Below are positions 9,245-18,563 of a stretch of 64,000 bases of DNA, one piece after another. The translations under genes and the position numbers were made by a program. Origin of the DNA: CAZNNH01 sp964574335 (GTDB lineage: Bacteria; Acidobacteriota; Vicinamibacteria; Fen-336); NCBI GenBank assembly GCA_964574335.1, contig CAZNNH010000002.1, positions 1-64,000 of the forward strand, written 5' to 3'. The notes under the pieces are model-generated. The model ran no database searches. It saw nothing but the letters and a program-made list of their open reading frames with translations, and had not been told where the DNA came from. The first letter of the stretch is position 1. The number at the start of each line of letters is the position of its first letter.

Positions 9245-10723
9245 ATGACGTTGCGCATTACCAAGCCGAGCGTCACCCAGGCCATGCCGGCACTGGTCCT
9301 CAAGGACCGTGCCATCCGCGCCCTGGTCGCCGTGATCGAGGACCTCAGCATCGAGCGCGAGCAGAAGGGACTGGTCCGCTCCACCCTCGAGCATGTGGTC
9401 GGGGCCCTCGCCACCACCGGCGGCGTCACCTTTCTGCTGGACGCCGACGGCGCCCTCTACGTGGCGGCTTCCGTCAACCTCTCCGACCCGGAGCTCGAGG
9501 TGGCGCAGGAGCTGGCGCTCGCCAGCCTGGGCGTCGACCAGCCCTCGGTGAAGGACACCCTGGACGGAGGCTGGTACGCACTGGCCCCCCTCGTCACCCA
9601 GGGGCAGAACGCGGGCATGCTCGTGCTCCGCGACTCCGGGCCCGAGGGCCCGGCCCCCGCGGCGCCCCTTCTGGAGGTGCTCGGCAAGCAGATCGCCACC
9701 GGGCTCGAGAACGCCCGCGTCTACGCCGAGCTGAAGGTGTCCTCCGAGCGCACCGCGCTGCTCAACCGGATCAGCGCCAGCTTGGCCGCCGGCCGTGACC
9801 TCAGAACCGTGATCCCGACCTTCGCCAAGGAGATCGCCACCATCCAGCCCTTCGAGCGACTGGCCTGCGCCTTCGTCAACGACTCGGGCGACTACATCGA
9901 GGTGGTGGGCCATCCCGAGAACACCACCTGGGGGCTGGGGGGGGTGATCCCTGTGGTTGGCAGCGGCCCTGGATCCGTGGTCCTCAACAACAAGGCGGTG
10001 CTGGAGCCCGACCTGCTGCACAGCCACCACTTCATCGAGGACATGCGGCTGCTGGAGGAGGGGGTCCGCTCCTACGTGCTGCTCCCGCTCCATGCCAGGG
10101 GCCGGGCGATCGGGGTGCTCGCGCTCGGCTCGCCCCAGGTGGGCGCCTTCGACGAGTCCACCCTGGCCCGTCTCCAGCCGCTGGCGGATGCGGTTTCGCT
10201 GGCCTTCGAGAACGTCCGGCTCTTCCAGCGCACCCGCGAGCTGTCGATCACCGACGAGCTGACGCCGCTGTACAACGCGCGCTTCTTCCACCAGATCCTC
10301 GATCGCGAGCTGAAGCTGGTCGACCGCTACGACTCGGTGCTGTCGCTGATCTTCGTCGACCTCGATCGCTTCAAGCCGATCAACGACACCTACGGCCACC
10401 TGCGCGGGAGCCGGGTGCTCCGGGAGGTGGGCTTCCTGCTGCGGGCGGCGGTGCGAGAGACCGACTACCCGGCCCGCTACGGCGGCGACGAGTTCGTGGT
10501 GATCCTCCCCCAGACCGACGGCGCCGCCGCCCGGCAGCTCGGGGAGAAGCTGCGCGGCCAGATCGAGGGGCACACCTTTCTGCAGGAGGAAGGGATCAAC
10601 GCCCAGCTCGGGGTCTCGCTGGGGGTGGCCACCTACCCGACCGACGCCACCACCAAGGAGGCGCTGATCCGCCTCGCCGACGAGCGCATGTACCGGGACA
10701 AGGACCAGAGGAAGTCCACGTGA
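9245..10723 (+). CDS. GAF-GAF-GGDEF diguanylate cyclase
   Basis: A 492-aa cytoplasmic signalling protein predicted to make cyclic di-GMP. Residues about 35-165 and 185-335 form two GAF-like sensor domains. Residues about 345-490 form the GGDEF domain with FVDLDRFKPIND (metal Asp) and an intact YGGDEF. An inhibitory I-site RETD lies five residues before GGDEF, implying product feedback. No membrane segment is present. A TAGAAT at 9213-9218 overlaps the glpD stop and could drive it. Its stop overlaps the GTG of the peptidase gene. Confidence 0.93.
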   Translation: MTLRITKPSVTQAMPALVLKDRAIRALVAVIEDLSIEREQKGLVRSTLEHVVGALATTGGVTFLLDADGALYVAASVNLSDPELEVAQELALASLGVDQPSVKDTLDGGWYALAPLVTQGQNAGMLVLRDSGPEGPAPAAPLLEVLGKQIATGLENARVYAELKVSSERTALLNRISASLAAGRDLRTVIPTFAKEIATIQPFERLACAFVNDSGDYIEVVGHPENTTWGLGGVIPVVGSGPGSVVLNNKAVLEPDLLHSHHFIEDMRLLEEGVRSYVLLPLHARGRAIGVLALGSPQVGAFDESTLARLQPLADAVSLAFENVRLFQRTRELSITDELTPLYNARFFHQILDRELKLVDRYDSVLSLIFVDLDRFKPINDTYGHLRGSRVLREVGFLLRAAVRETDYPARYGGDEFVVILPQTDGAAARQLGEKLRGQIEGHTFLQEEGINAQLGVSLGVATYPTDATTKEALIRLADERMYRDKDQRKST

Positions 10724-11430
10724 GGCTGCTGCTGCTCTCCAACTCGACCAGCTTCGGCTCCGGCTACCTGGACCACGCGATCCAGGCGGTCCTCGACTTC
10801 CTGGGGCCGGTCCGTCACCTGCACTTCGTGCCCTTTGCCCTCCACGACCGGGCCGGCTACTCCGCGAAGGTACGCCAGCGCTTCGGCGCGGCGGGGGTCG
10901 AGGTCAGCGAGATCACCGCCGACACCGACGCCCTCCAGGTGGCCGAGGCGGTCTTCGTCGGGGGCGGCAACACCTTCCGTCTGCTCGACACCCTGTACCG
11001 GAGCCGCCTCCTCGACGTGCTTCGGGATCGGGTCCTGGGCGGCATGCCGTACCTGGGCGCGAGCGCCGGCTCCAACATCGCCTCTCCGACCATCTGCACC
11101 ACCAACGACATGCCCATCGTCCAGACCCCCAGCTTCGAGGCCCTGGGCCTGGTCCCGTTCCAGATCAACCCGCACTACCAGGATCCGCTGCCCGGGACAC
11201 AGCACATGGGTGAGACCCGGGAGCAGCGCATCCTCGAGTTCCTCGAGGAGAACGCCGCTCCCGTCCTCGGTATCCGCGAGGGGAGCTGGCTGAGACGTGA
11301 GGGCGACCGCCTTCAGCTAGTCGGCGGCGCCGGGGGAAGGCTGTTCCGCCGGGGCCGTGAGCCGGAAGAGGTGCCGGACGGGAGTCGCCTGGATCATCTG
11401 CTGGCGGGCTCTGCCCCAGCGGGGGCCTGA
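10720..11430 (+). CDS. pepE: Peptidase E (alpha-aspartyl dipeptidase)
   Basis: A 236-aa S51-family serine peptidase that hydrolyses Asp-Xaa dipeptides in the cytoplasm. The family core is clear: LLLLSNSTSFG, VFVGGGNTFRLL, the nucleophile elbow GASAGSN and QTPSFEALGLVPFQINPHY with the active-site His region. The GTG start overlaps the cyclase stop (GTGA). The two genes are likely one transcript, though no functional link is evident. Confidence 0.93.
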   Translation: MRLLLLSNSTSFGSGYLDHAIQAVLDFLGPVRHLHFVPFALHDRAGYSAKVRQRFGAAGVEVSEITADTDALQVAEAVFVGGGNTFRLLDTLYRSRLLDVLRDRVLGGMPYLGASAGSNIASPTICTTNDMPIVQTPSFEALGLVPFQINPHYQDPLPGTQHMGETREQRILEFLEENAAPVLGIREGSWLRREGDRLQLVGGAGGRLFRRGREPEEVPDGSRLDHLLAGSAPAGA

Positions 11431-11463
11431 CGGCGCTCGCGGCACCTCCTCGGGGGACACGAT

Positions 11464-11496
11464 CCGGGTTTCCCTGGTAGCCCGGAGGAAACCCGG
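11464..11496. terminator. Hairpin between convergent pepE and methyltransferase
   Basis: Ten-bp perfect arms, CCGGGTTTCC (11464-11473) and GGAAACCCGG (11487-11496), lie immediately before the stop codon of the minus-strand gene at 11497. There is no U-tract. Confidence 0.6.
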
Positions 11497-12270
11497 TCAT
11501 GTCCCCATGCGGCGGGCGGTGGCGATCAGCATGTACCCCGAGCTCCAGGGGATGAGCATGTCGAGGCGAGTCAAGAGCCACACCGGCGGGTAGATCGCGC
11601 CGAAGAGGCGCAGCTTGCCCCGGTGCCGGGCCATGTCCTGACCGGTCACCACCATTCCCTTCGCCGATCCCTGCTTGCCCAGCCGCTCGAGGCCCCAGTT
11701 GAGCGACGTGTCGACGAGCTCCGAGAAGAAGCGCGAGTAGGTCCTCGTCGCCTCGAGGGCGAAGCGTCCGCTCAAGAGCGACCGCAGGCCGTCGACCGTG
11801 TATCCGGGCCGCAGGTGCCCGTGCTTCAGGTCCGTCTGGCCCAGGGCGTGCCGCAGCCGCTTGAGGGCGGTCCGCTTCAGGTGCGGGGTGTTGATCACCA
11901 GAAGGCCGCCGGGCCGAGTCACCCGAAAAAGCTCGGCAACGAAGGACCGGTCGTCCCTCACGTGCTCGAGCATGTCCACCACCACGGTCCGATCGAAGGA
12001 GGCGTCGTCGAAGGGGAGCCGCTCGCCGTCGAAGAGGAAGACGTCGTCGCCGACCAGCTCGCGGATCGAGGAGACCGCCTGGTCGGTCAGGTCCGCCGAG
12101 GCCCACTGGCCGCCGCGGCACCGGAGCAGCCAGCTCACCACCCCGTTGTCCGATCCGAGGTCGAGGCAGCACAGCCCCTCGGTGGGACCGAGGCTTCTCT
12201 CGAGCTCGGCCAGCTTGCGCTGCTTGAGCACCGAGCGGCGAAACAACGCCACCGCCCACGGCTCAGGCAT
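11497..12270 (-). CDS. SAM-dependent class I methyltransferase
   Basis: A 257-aa Rossmann-fold methyltransferase. Motif I is CLDLGSDNG (about residues 35-43). Motif II/III lies around ASADLTDQAV. DMLEHVRDDRSFVAEL is the Methyltransf_11 helix, and TRPGGLLVINTPH follows. The C-terminal part after residue 180 has hydrophobic stretches (FGAIYPPVWLLTRLDMLIPW) suggesting membrane contact or a lipid-like substrate. It overlaps the next methyltransferase upstream by 8 bp. The pair sits behind a sensor kinase, and substrates are unknown. Confidence 0.85.
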   Translation of the reverse strand: MPEPWAVALFRRSVLKQRKLAELERSLGPTEGLCCLDLGSDNGVVSWLLRCRGGQWASADLTDQAVSSIRELVGDDVFLFDGERLPFDDASFDRTVVVDMLEHVRDDRSFVAELFRVTRPGGLLVINTPHLKRTALKRLRHALGQTDLKHGHLRPGYTVDGLRSLLSGRFALEATRTYSRFFSELVDTSLNWGLERLGKQGSAKGMVVTGQDMARHRGKLRLFGAIYPPVWLLTRLDMLIPWSSGYMLIATARRMGT

Positions 12271-13024
12271 CGCGCTCGAGCCGCAGGATCACCGGAGAGC
12301 CAAAGGCACGGGTCAGGCCGAGCGCCCCCCCCAGGGCCTCGACTCTCCGAGAGAGCCCTGCCTGGCGAAGGCCCCGATGCAGCGCCATCGGGAGAAGGAA
12401 CTGCGGCCGTCGGGCGGTGGGTCGAAAGCCGCTCCGGGCGAAGGCCGCGGTCAGCTCGCGGTCGCGGAAGACGAGAAACGGCCGGGTGTTCCCCTCCACC
12501 CCACGCTTCAGGCCGAACAGGGCGTCGGAGAGGATGTTGATGCTTGCTCGGGTGGGGTAGTCGACCACCACCGCACGACGCGAGAGCCGGCACAGCTCCG
12601 TCACCAGCCGCGGCCAGGCCGGAACGTGGGAGAGCAGGCGGTAGGAGAGGACCACGTCGAAGCAACGGTCGGCCAGCCCGGACGCCGAGAGGTCGGCCAC
12701 CCGGAAGCGTGCCCGGCCGCCGTCCACCCAGGTGGCGACCCGCTCCCGGCAGCGCTCGTCGCTTCCCATGATGGTCACCTGGTATCCGGCGTCGATCAGC
12801 GGGCCGGTGACCTGGCCGTGCCCCCCGCCCACGTCGAGCACCGAGGCGCCCGGCCAGGGGCGCAGCAGGTCGAGGGTGGTCCGCGCCTGCACCTCCAGGA
12901 ACCACGCCCCCACCGGTCCGGCGAAGCGGTCGGCGTAGCCTTCCGATGCGGTCTCCACGTCGGGGGCCTCGGCGCGTGCCGGCGACACCCCATTACCGGC
13001 CGGAGTCGGGAGCATCGGTCTCAT
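12263..13024 (-). CDS. SAM-dependent class I methyltransferase
   Basis: A 253-aa methyltransferase with SAM motif VLDVGGGHGQVT (about residues 61-72), the GSDERCRERV acidic loop and CFDVVLSYRLLSHVPAW. Its second half is distinct from its neighbour, so it is not a recent duplicate. From the ATG at 13024 it overlaps the kinase gene by 32 bp; a GTG at 12988 would remove the overlap and shorten the protein by 12 residues. Neither has a strong ribosome-binding site. Function beyond methyl transfer cannot be named. Confidence 0.83.
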   Translation of the reverse strand: MRPMLPTPAGNGVSPARAEAPDVETASEGYADRFAGPVGAWFLEVQARTTLDLLRPWPGASVLDVGGGHGQVTGPLIDAGYQVTIMGSDERCRERVATWVDGGRARFRVADLSASGLADRCFDVVLSYRLLSHVPAWPRLVTELCRLSRRAVVVDYPTRASINILSDALFGLKRGVEGNTRPFLVFRDRELTAAFARSGFRPTARRPQFLLPMALHRGLRQAGLSRRVEALGGALGLTRAFGSPVILRLERDA

Positions 13025-14684
13025 GGTACTTCGCGGGGCGGCCGTCGCCGTCTCGCCGCAGCTCGTTCCTGATCGCCACCGCCAGCCTCTCGAGCGTGTA
13101 CGGCTTTCTCACGTAGGCGCCGGCTCCCAGCTCCTGGGCCTTCTTCACCAGGACCGTCTCGGAGAAACCGCTGGCGATGAGGGCCCGCTGACCGGGCGCC
13201 ACCTCGACCACCCGCTGGTAGGTCTCCAGGCCGTCGATCCCCGGCTCCATGATCATGTCGAGGATCAGCAGGTCGAAGCGGCGGCCCCTCACCAGCTCGA
13301 CCGCCTCCTCGCCGCTTCTGGCGGTGGCGACCTGGTAGCCGAGCTTCCTCAGCATGGCGGTGCACAGCTCCCTCTGCAGGGCGATGTCGTCGACCACCAG
13401 GATCGACTCTCCATGCCCGAGGTGCTCGGCCAGGGCTACGCCCGGCGCGTCGGCCCGGTGCGGCTCTCGGGTCGCCGGAAGGAAGAGGGTGAAGGTCGTT
13501 CCCCGGCCCACCTGGCTCCGGACGTCGATCGACCCGCCGTGGTCCTTGACGGTGCCCCAGACGATGGCCATCCCGAGGCCGGTGCCGCTGCGCCCCAGCG
13601 CCTTCTTGGTGTAGAAGGGCTCGAAGATGCGGTCCAGGTCCTCCTCCGGTATCCCCTCGCCGGTGTCTTCGACGGCCAGGGTCACGTACTCGCCCTCGGC
13701 CAGCACCTCGTAGGCGCTGGCAGGGGTGTCGACATACACGTTCTTGGTCGACACGCGGACCCGGCCCCCCTTCTCGAGGGCTTCTATCGCGTTCCGCACC
13801 AGGTTGATGATCGCCTTGGCCAGGTGGACGCTCGAGCCCTGGATGTTGAGGAGCTGCGGCTCGAGGTCGGCTTCCAGGCGGACGTTCGGACGACCGACCA
13901 GGAGGCTCTTGAGCTCCGGCGACCTCATCAGGTCGGAGATCACGTGGTTGAGGTCGAGCACCTGCCGCGTGGTGAGGCCCCGACGGGCCATGGTCAGAAG
14001 ATCCTGGACGATCGCCGCCGCCCGCTCCCCCGACTCGCGGATGGCGTGGAGGGGCTCTCTCAGGGGGCTGTTCTCGGGCAGCTCCAGCAGCATCAGCTCC
14101 GGATAGGCGATCACGCCACTCAGGAGGTTGTTCAGGTCGTGAGCCACGCTCCCGGCCAGGATGCCGATGGCCTCCATCTTCTCGGCCCGCTTGAGGCTGG
14201 CCTCGAGCTGCTGCTTCTCCGTCTCTGCCCTCTCCCGCTCGGCCATCTCTCGGCGGAGCTGGTCGTTGCTGGCGCGCAGGTCCTGGGTCCGCTGGTCCAC
14301 CAGCGACTCCAGGATGGCCCGGCTCCGATGGAGCTCGCGCTCGTATTCCTGGCGCTTCTCGAGCTCGTGGCGCAGGCGGAGGGTCAGGTCCCGGATCCGT
14401 CCGGTGATGCCGCTCAAGGCGATGGTCACCACCCCGGCGGGCACCCCGTTGGAGAGGAAGCGGTCGAAGCCGAGCCCGGCCAGCCCGGCCAGGGCGAAGC
14501 CGAACACCGTGTGGAGGGCCGCGTAGGCGATCCCCCATCCCAGGCCGAACAGGGCGGCAAAAAGAAGCGGCAGCAGGTTGCAGAGGATGAAGGCGCCATC
14601 CGCCAGCCGGGCGTGAAGCGGAAAGAAGACGGCCGTGAAGAAGGCGAGGAAGAGTATGGCGGTGGCGAGGGGGCGGGTGCTCAT
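12993..14684 (-). CDS. Hybrid sensor histidine kinase with C-terminal receiver
   Basis: A 563-aa signalling protein. Residues 1-95 hold about three hydrophobic segments. A coiled coil follows (about 100-170), then the HisKA box with SVAHDLNNLL (phospho-acceptor His about 182). The ATPase follows with NLVRNAIEAL (N box), VEDTGEGIP (G1) and GTGLGMAIVWGTV (G2). A receiver domain comes last, with DD at about 432-433 and phospho-acceptor Asp about 476 (LLILDMIME). Asp at the acceptor and Lys (VRKPYT) are present, so it should be active. Its start overlaps the SGNH gene stop by 4 bp. The output partner is not evident. Confidence 0.93.
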   Translation of the reverse strand: MSTRPLATAILFLAFFTAVFFPLHARLADGAFILCNLLPLLFAALFGLGWGIAYAALHTVFGFALAGLAGLGFDRFLSNGVPAGVVTIALSGITGRIRDLTLRLRHELEKRQEYERELHRSRAILESLVDQRTQDLRASNDQLRREMAERERAETEKQQLEASLKRAEKMEAIGILAGSVAHDLNNLLSGVIAYPELMLLELPENSPLREPLHAIRESGERAAAIVQDLLTMARRGLTTRQVLDLNHVISDLMRSPELKSLLVGRPNVRLEADLEPQLLNIQGSSVHLAKAIINLVRNAIEALEKGGRVRVSTKNVYVDTPASAYEVLAEGEYVTLAVEDTGEGIPEEDLDRIFEPFYTKKALGRSGTGLGMAIVWGTVKDHGGSIDVRSQVGRGTTFTLFLPATREPHRADAPGVALAEHLGHGESILVVDDIALQRELCTAMLRKLGYQVATARSGEEAVELVRGRRFDLLILDMIMEPGIDGLETYQRVVEVAPGQRALIASGFSETVLVKKAQELGAGAYVRKPYTLERLAVAIRNELRRDGDGRPAKYHETDAPDSGR

Positions 14685-15790
14685 CGGTCCCCGGGCGAGA
14701 GCAGGCGGTCCAGCATCCCGCCTTGCTCCAGGGCGGTGAGCAGGGCGTCGGCCATCCGCCGGTGGCCCTCGGCGTTGGGGTGGATCAGCTCGCCGAACAG
14801 CGGCACCGTGTCCGGGTAGGCCTGCTCGGTGAGGGCGGCGATCTCGAGGTAGGGCACGCCGGCGCCTCTCATCCCTTCGGCGAGGGCGCGGCGGTGCCCC
14901 GCCAGCCGAGCGGCTTCCTCGGGGTAGGTCACGGCGTCACGGTACACCGGACCGATCACCACCACCTGTGCCCCGTGGGCCCGGCAGAGGTTGGCGATGG
15001 CGAGATGGTTCTTCACGTACTCCCCTCGCGCGACCCGCTCCACGGGCGAGGATGCCGACACCCCAGGCCGGACGCGCCCGTCCCACCAGAGCGAGGCATG
15101 GATCAGCGCCTGGCTGTTCGCCAAGATACGCCGGGCGGTGACCCGGGGCCAGCCGGCTCGCATCACCTGGCTGTCGGCGGCGGCCCGCAGGCCCACGTCG
15201 TTCCAGCCGAAGCAGGCGGTCACCAGGTTGGGCTGCAGGTTGGCGATGTCCCGCTCCAACCACAGGCGACCCTGATGGCTCGAGTAGCCGGGCACGGCCA
15301 GGATCACCGCCTCGATCTCCCGGTCCGGATGGGCCTCTCGTAGCCGCTCCTCGATCAGCCAGGGGTAGGGTCGGGCCGAGGGGTCGTAGCGGTCCGGGTG
15401 GTCGGCGAAGACCACGGGGACCCGGTAGCCGAAGGTCACCGAGTCGCCGAGGAAGACGAGCCTGACGCTGCCGGGGCGCTTGGGGCCGACCGGGCGCTCA
15501 CCTCGTAGCCCTTGGGGGTTGGTGGAGACCAGGGTGAAGTCCCAGATCACGTCGCAGAGCGAAGGCTTGAGCCTCCAGAACAGCAGCGGGTCGCCTTGGA
15601 AGATGCTGACCGAGCGGCGGTCGGTGAAGTCCGCCCGCTGACGCGGCGAGCGCACGAAGGCCTCCAGGCTGGAGACGAACGGAAGCCGCCATCGGACCAC
15701 CGCCTCGGTCCCCAGAAGCGCCAGCAGAAACAGCAGGCTCGGCCCGACGAGGGCCAGGGCCCGGGCCTGGCGCGACAGACGCGGCGGCAC
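14681..15790 (-). CDS. SGNH/GDSL hydrolase family protein, membrane-anchored
   Basis: A 369-aa protein with one N-terminal transmembrane or signal helix (about residues 12-30) and an extracytoplasmic SGNH hydrolase domain. Block I is VFLGDSVTFGY with the nucleophile Ser, block III is FGWNDVG with the oxyanion Asn, and block V is HPNAEGH with the catalytic Asp/His pair position. Such proteins deacylate or deacetylate lipids and glycans; the substrate is unknown. The GTG start follows TAGGAT (15798-15803) by 7 nt, predicting a leaderless message. It heads the operon with the kinase and the methyltransferases. Confidence 0.87.
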   Translation of the reverse strand: MPPRLSRQARALALVGPSLLFLLALLGTEAVVRWRLPFVSSLEAFVRSPRQRADFTDRRSVSIFQGDPLLFWRLKPSLCDVIWDFTLVSTNPQGLRGERPVGPKRPGSVRLVFLGDSVTFGYRVPVVFADHPDRYDPSARPYPWLIEERLREAHPDREIEAVILAVPGYSSHQGRLWLERDIANLQPNLVTACFGWNDVGLRAAADSQVMRAGWPRVTARRILANSQALIHASLWWDGRVRPGVSASSPVERVARGEYVKNHLAIANLCRAHGAQVVVIGPVYRDAVTYPEEAARLAGHRRALAEGMRGAGVPYLEIAALTEQAYPDTVPLFGELIHPNAEGHRRMADALLTALEQGGMLDRLLSPGDR

Positions 15791-15927
15791 GGCTGCTATC
15801 CTAACCAGTTGGCGGGGCGGGGAAGAAACCGCGCCTCGGGCGATTGTGGCCGGTTCGCCGCTCCACTATCATCAGGGCTGCTTATCTCCGCATAAGAAGG
15901 GGCCCCCGCGGCCCCCTGGAGGGACTC

Positions 15928-17085
15928 ATGGATTTCCGGTTCCAGGAGGAGCAGGAGCTTCTCAGGACCACGGTCCGGGAGTTCGCCAAGAGCGAGATTG
16001 CCCCCCACTGCCGCGAGTGGGACGAGCGCCAGGGCTTCCCCCGGGAGCTGTTCGGCAAGATGGGCGAGCTGGGGCTGACCGGCGTGGTCTGGCCGGCCGA
16101 GTACGGTGGGGCCGGCATGTCCTACCTGGACCTCGTGGTGGTGATGGAGGAGCTGAGCCGCGCCGACGCCGGGGTGGCGCTGTCGGTGGCCGCGCACAGC
16201 GGCCTGTGCTGCGCCCACCTCAACCAGGCGGGCACCGCGGAGCAGAAACGTCGCTACCTGGCGCCGCTCGCACGCGGCGAGAGGATCGGATGCTGGGGCC
16301 TCACCGAGCCCGGCTCCGGCTCGGATGCCGGCGGAGCCCGCACCACGGCGGTGCGGGACGGCGAGAGCTGGGTCTTGAACGGATCCAAGACCTTCATCAC
16401 CAACGGCGGCATCGCCGACGTTGCGGTGGTGGTGGCGGTCACCAACAAGAGCCGCGGCAAGCACGGTGTCTCCGCCTTCGTGGTCGAGCGCGGCACGCCC
16501 GGCTTCCGTGCCGGCCGCAAGCTGGACAAGCTCGGGGTACGCTCGTCCGACACCTCCGAGCTGTTCTTCGAGGACTGCCGGGTCCCGGCCGACAGCCTGC
16601 TCGGGCAGCAGGGCCAAGGCTTCATCGACACCCTGCGGATCCTCGACGGGGGAAGGATCGGGATCGCCGCCTTCTGCCTCGGGATCGCCCAGGCCAGCTA
16701 CGAGGCGGCCTCGGGCTATGCGCGCGAAAGGCGTCAGTTCGGCCGCCCGATCGCGGACTTCCAGGCCACCCAGTTCAAGATCGCCGACATGGCCACCCGG
16801 ATCCAGGCAGCGCGGCTTCTGACCCTGGAGGCGGCCTGGCGCTGCGACAACCACCTCGAGCACACCCTGCAGGCTTCGATGGCGAAGCTGTTCGCCAGCG
16901 AGGTGGCGGTGACGGCGGCGATGGAAGCGGTCCAGATCCACGGGGGGTACGGCTACACCAAGGAGTACCCAGTGGAACGCTACCTGCGCGACTCCAAGGT
17001 GGGCACCATCGGCGAGGGGACCAGCGAGATCCAGCGCCTGGTGATCGCCCGCGAGCTGTTGGGCCTGCGCGGCATGGTGAGGTAG
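15928..17085 (+). CDS. Acyl-CoA dehydrogenase
   Basis: This FAD enzyme introduces the alpha-beta double bond in acyl-CoA thioesters. It has 385 aa, the size of short/branched-chain family members. Family marks are GWGLTEPGSGSDA-like (CWGLTEPGSGSDAGG), LNGSKTFITNGG, RQFGRPIADFQ, QIHGGYGYTKEYPVERYLRD and GEGTSEIQR, which carries the catalytic Glu. The start ATG at 15928 has GGAGGGA 5 nt upstream. Immediately downstream lie MeaB and methylmalonyl-CoA epimerase, suggesting a role in branched-chain amino-acid or propionyl-CoA-generating catabolism. Confidence 0.94.
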   Translation: MDFRFQEEQELLRTTVREFAKSEIAPHCREWDERQGFPRELFGKMGELGLTGVVWPAEYGGAGMSYLDLVVVMEELSRADAGVALSVAAHSGLCCAHLNQAGTAEQKRRYLAPLARGERIGCWGLTEPGSGSDAGGARTTAVRDGESWVLNGSKTFITNGGIADVAVVVAVTNKSRGKHGVSAFVVERGTPGFRAGRKLDKLGVRSSDTSELFFEDCRVPADSLLGQQGQGFIDTLRILDGGRIGIAAFCLGIAQASYEAASGYARERRQFGRPIADFQATQFKIADMATRIQAARLLTLEAAWRCDNHLEHTLQASMAKLFASEVAVTAAMEAVQIHGGYGYTKEYPVERYLRDSKVGTIGEGTSEIQRLVIARELLGLRGMVR

Positions 17086-17136
17086 GCTGCCGGATCGGGC
17101 GGCGGAAGGTCTCGCGGTCGCCCTGGCCTACGACTG

Positions 17137-18096
17137 ATGACCGATACCCGAAGCCTGGTCGACGGCGTCCTGCGAGCCGACGTCCGCGCCATGGCGCGGG
17201 CCATCAGCCTGGTCGAGGACGCCGACCCGGGCGCCCGGGAGCTGCTCCAGGCCCTGTTCCCCCATGCCGGGGGCGCCCGGGTGATCGGGGTCACCGGGCC
17301 GCCCGGCGCGGGCAAGTCGACGCTGGTGGACGGCATGACGACGCGCTTCCGGTCCGCCGGGCAGGCGGTCGGGATCATCGCCGTCGACCCCACCTCCCCG
17401 TTCAGCGGCGGGGCGATCCTTGGTGACCGTATCCGGATGCAGGCCCACGCCCTCGATCCCGGCGTCTTCATCCGCTCAATGGCCACCCGGGGCCACCTCG
17501 GGGGCCTCTCGGCCGCCACCTCCCACGTGCTCACCATCCTGGGGGCCGCCGGCTGCGACGTCATCCTGGTGGAGACGGTGGGGGTCGGGCAGGACGAGGT
17601 GGCGATCGTGGAGACCGCCGACGTGAGCCTGGTGGTGCTGGTGCCGGGTTTGGGCGACGAGGTCCAGGCCCTCAAGGCCGGGATCATGGAGATCGCGGAC
17701 GTCTTCGTGGTCAACAAGGCGGACCGCGACGGGGCCGGGCGGTTGGTCTCCGAGATCGAGGCGATGCTGTCGCTGGCTGGCGACTCGGGACCACGCCCGG
17801 CGATCGTCCAGACCGTGGCCTCGGAGGGGACGGGGGTGGATCTCCTGCTCGACGAGGTCTCGAGCTTCCTGGCCGTGGCCGCCTCCAGCGGGCGCCTCGC
17901 GGCGAAGCGCCGGGCCCACCTGAGGCGCCAGTTCGAGGAGACGCTCCGCGCCCAGTTGATGAGGCACGTGCGTCAGCACGCGGTCTCTGCCGAGGAGATC
18001 GAGGGCCTCACCGATCGCCTGGTGGCTCGCGAGCTGGACCCCTTCACCGCCGTCGCCGAGGTGCTGCGGAGGCTGGGGCTCCAGGAGCCGTCCTGA
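17137..18096 (+). CDS. meaB: Methylmalonyl-CoA mutase-associated GTPase MeaB (ArgK family)
   Basis: A G3E-family P-loop GTPase of 319 aa that loads and protects adenosylcobalamin on methylmalonyl-CoA mutase. It has Walker A GVTGPPGAGKST, IAVDPTSPFSGGAILGDRIRM, the switch segment VETVGVGQDE and NKADRDGA (G4). The C-terminal helical arm is present. Its stop overlaps the next ATG (TGATG), coupling it to the epimerase. The mutase catalytic subunit is 14 kb away at 1860. Confidence 0.95.
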   Translation: MTDTRSLVDGVLRADVRAMARAISLVEDADPGARELLQALFPHAGGARVIGVTGPPGAGKSTLVDGMTTRFRSAGQAVGIIAVDPTSPFSGGAILGDRIRMQAHALDPGVFIRSMATRGHLGGLSAATSHVLTILGAAGCDVILVETVGVGQDEVAIVETADVSLVVLVPGLGDEVQALKAGIMEIADVFVVNKADRDGAGRLVSEIEAMLSLAGDSGPRPAIVQTVASEGTGVDLLLDEVSSFLAVAASSGRLAAKRRAHLRRQFEETLRAQLMRHVRQHAVSAEEIEGLTDRLVARELDPFTAVAEVLRRLGLQEPS

Positions 18097-18497
18097 TGCC
18101 GATTCGGGTGCTGAGGATCGACCACCTGGGGATCGCCGTCCCCGACCTCGAGCAGGCCCGCGCCGCCTATGCGACGCTCGGGTTGGCCGCCGAGGCGACC
18201 CACGACGTCCCCTCGGAGCAGGTGCGGATCGCCTTCCTTCCGGTGGGCGAGGCCCGCCTCGAGCTGCTCGAGCCGACCGAGCCGGGCTCGGCGGTGGCGC
18301 GCTTCCTCGAGAAGCGACAGGGGTTCCACCATCTCTGCCTGGTGGTGGAAGACCTGGACGCCGCGCTTCTCGAGCTGAAGGCCCGCGGGGTCCGGCTCAT
18401 CGACGAGGCTCCCCGGGTCGGGGCCGGGGGCTGCCGGGTGGCCTTCGTCCACCCGAGCGCGGCCGCCGGCGTGCTGATCGAGCTCAAGCAGGCCTGA
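18096..18497 (+). CDS. mce: Methylmalonyl-CoA epimerase
   Basis: A 133-aa vicinal-oxygen-chelate protein that interconverts the R and S forms of methylmalonyl-CoA. Metal ligands are the expected IDHLGIAV (His), the ELLEP glutamate region and FHHLCLVVED (His). A VLIELKQ end carries the last Glu. Length is typical. It overlaps meaB by one base and completes the propionyl-CoA branch except for propionyl-CoA carboxylase and the cobalamin subunit, which are outside the window. Confidence 0.94.
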   Translation: MPIRVLRIDHLGIAVPDLEQARAAYATLGLAAEATHDVPSEQVRIAFLPVGEARLELLEPTEPGSAVARFLEKRQGFHHLCLVVEDLDAALLELKARGVRLIDEAPRVGAGGCRVAFVHPSAAAGVLIELKQA

Positions 18498-18563
18498 GCG
18501 CACCGGACGGGGTGCGGGGAACCGCCGTCTTGCGCTAGGATCACACCCTTGTGAGGTGAGGCA

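Noticed and set aside
15899..15915. GGGGCC/GGCCCC hairpin just before the acyl-CoA dehydrogenase ribosome-binding site
   Set aside because: Only 6 bp in very GC-rich DNA, with no riboswitch-like conserved elements around it.
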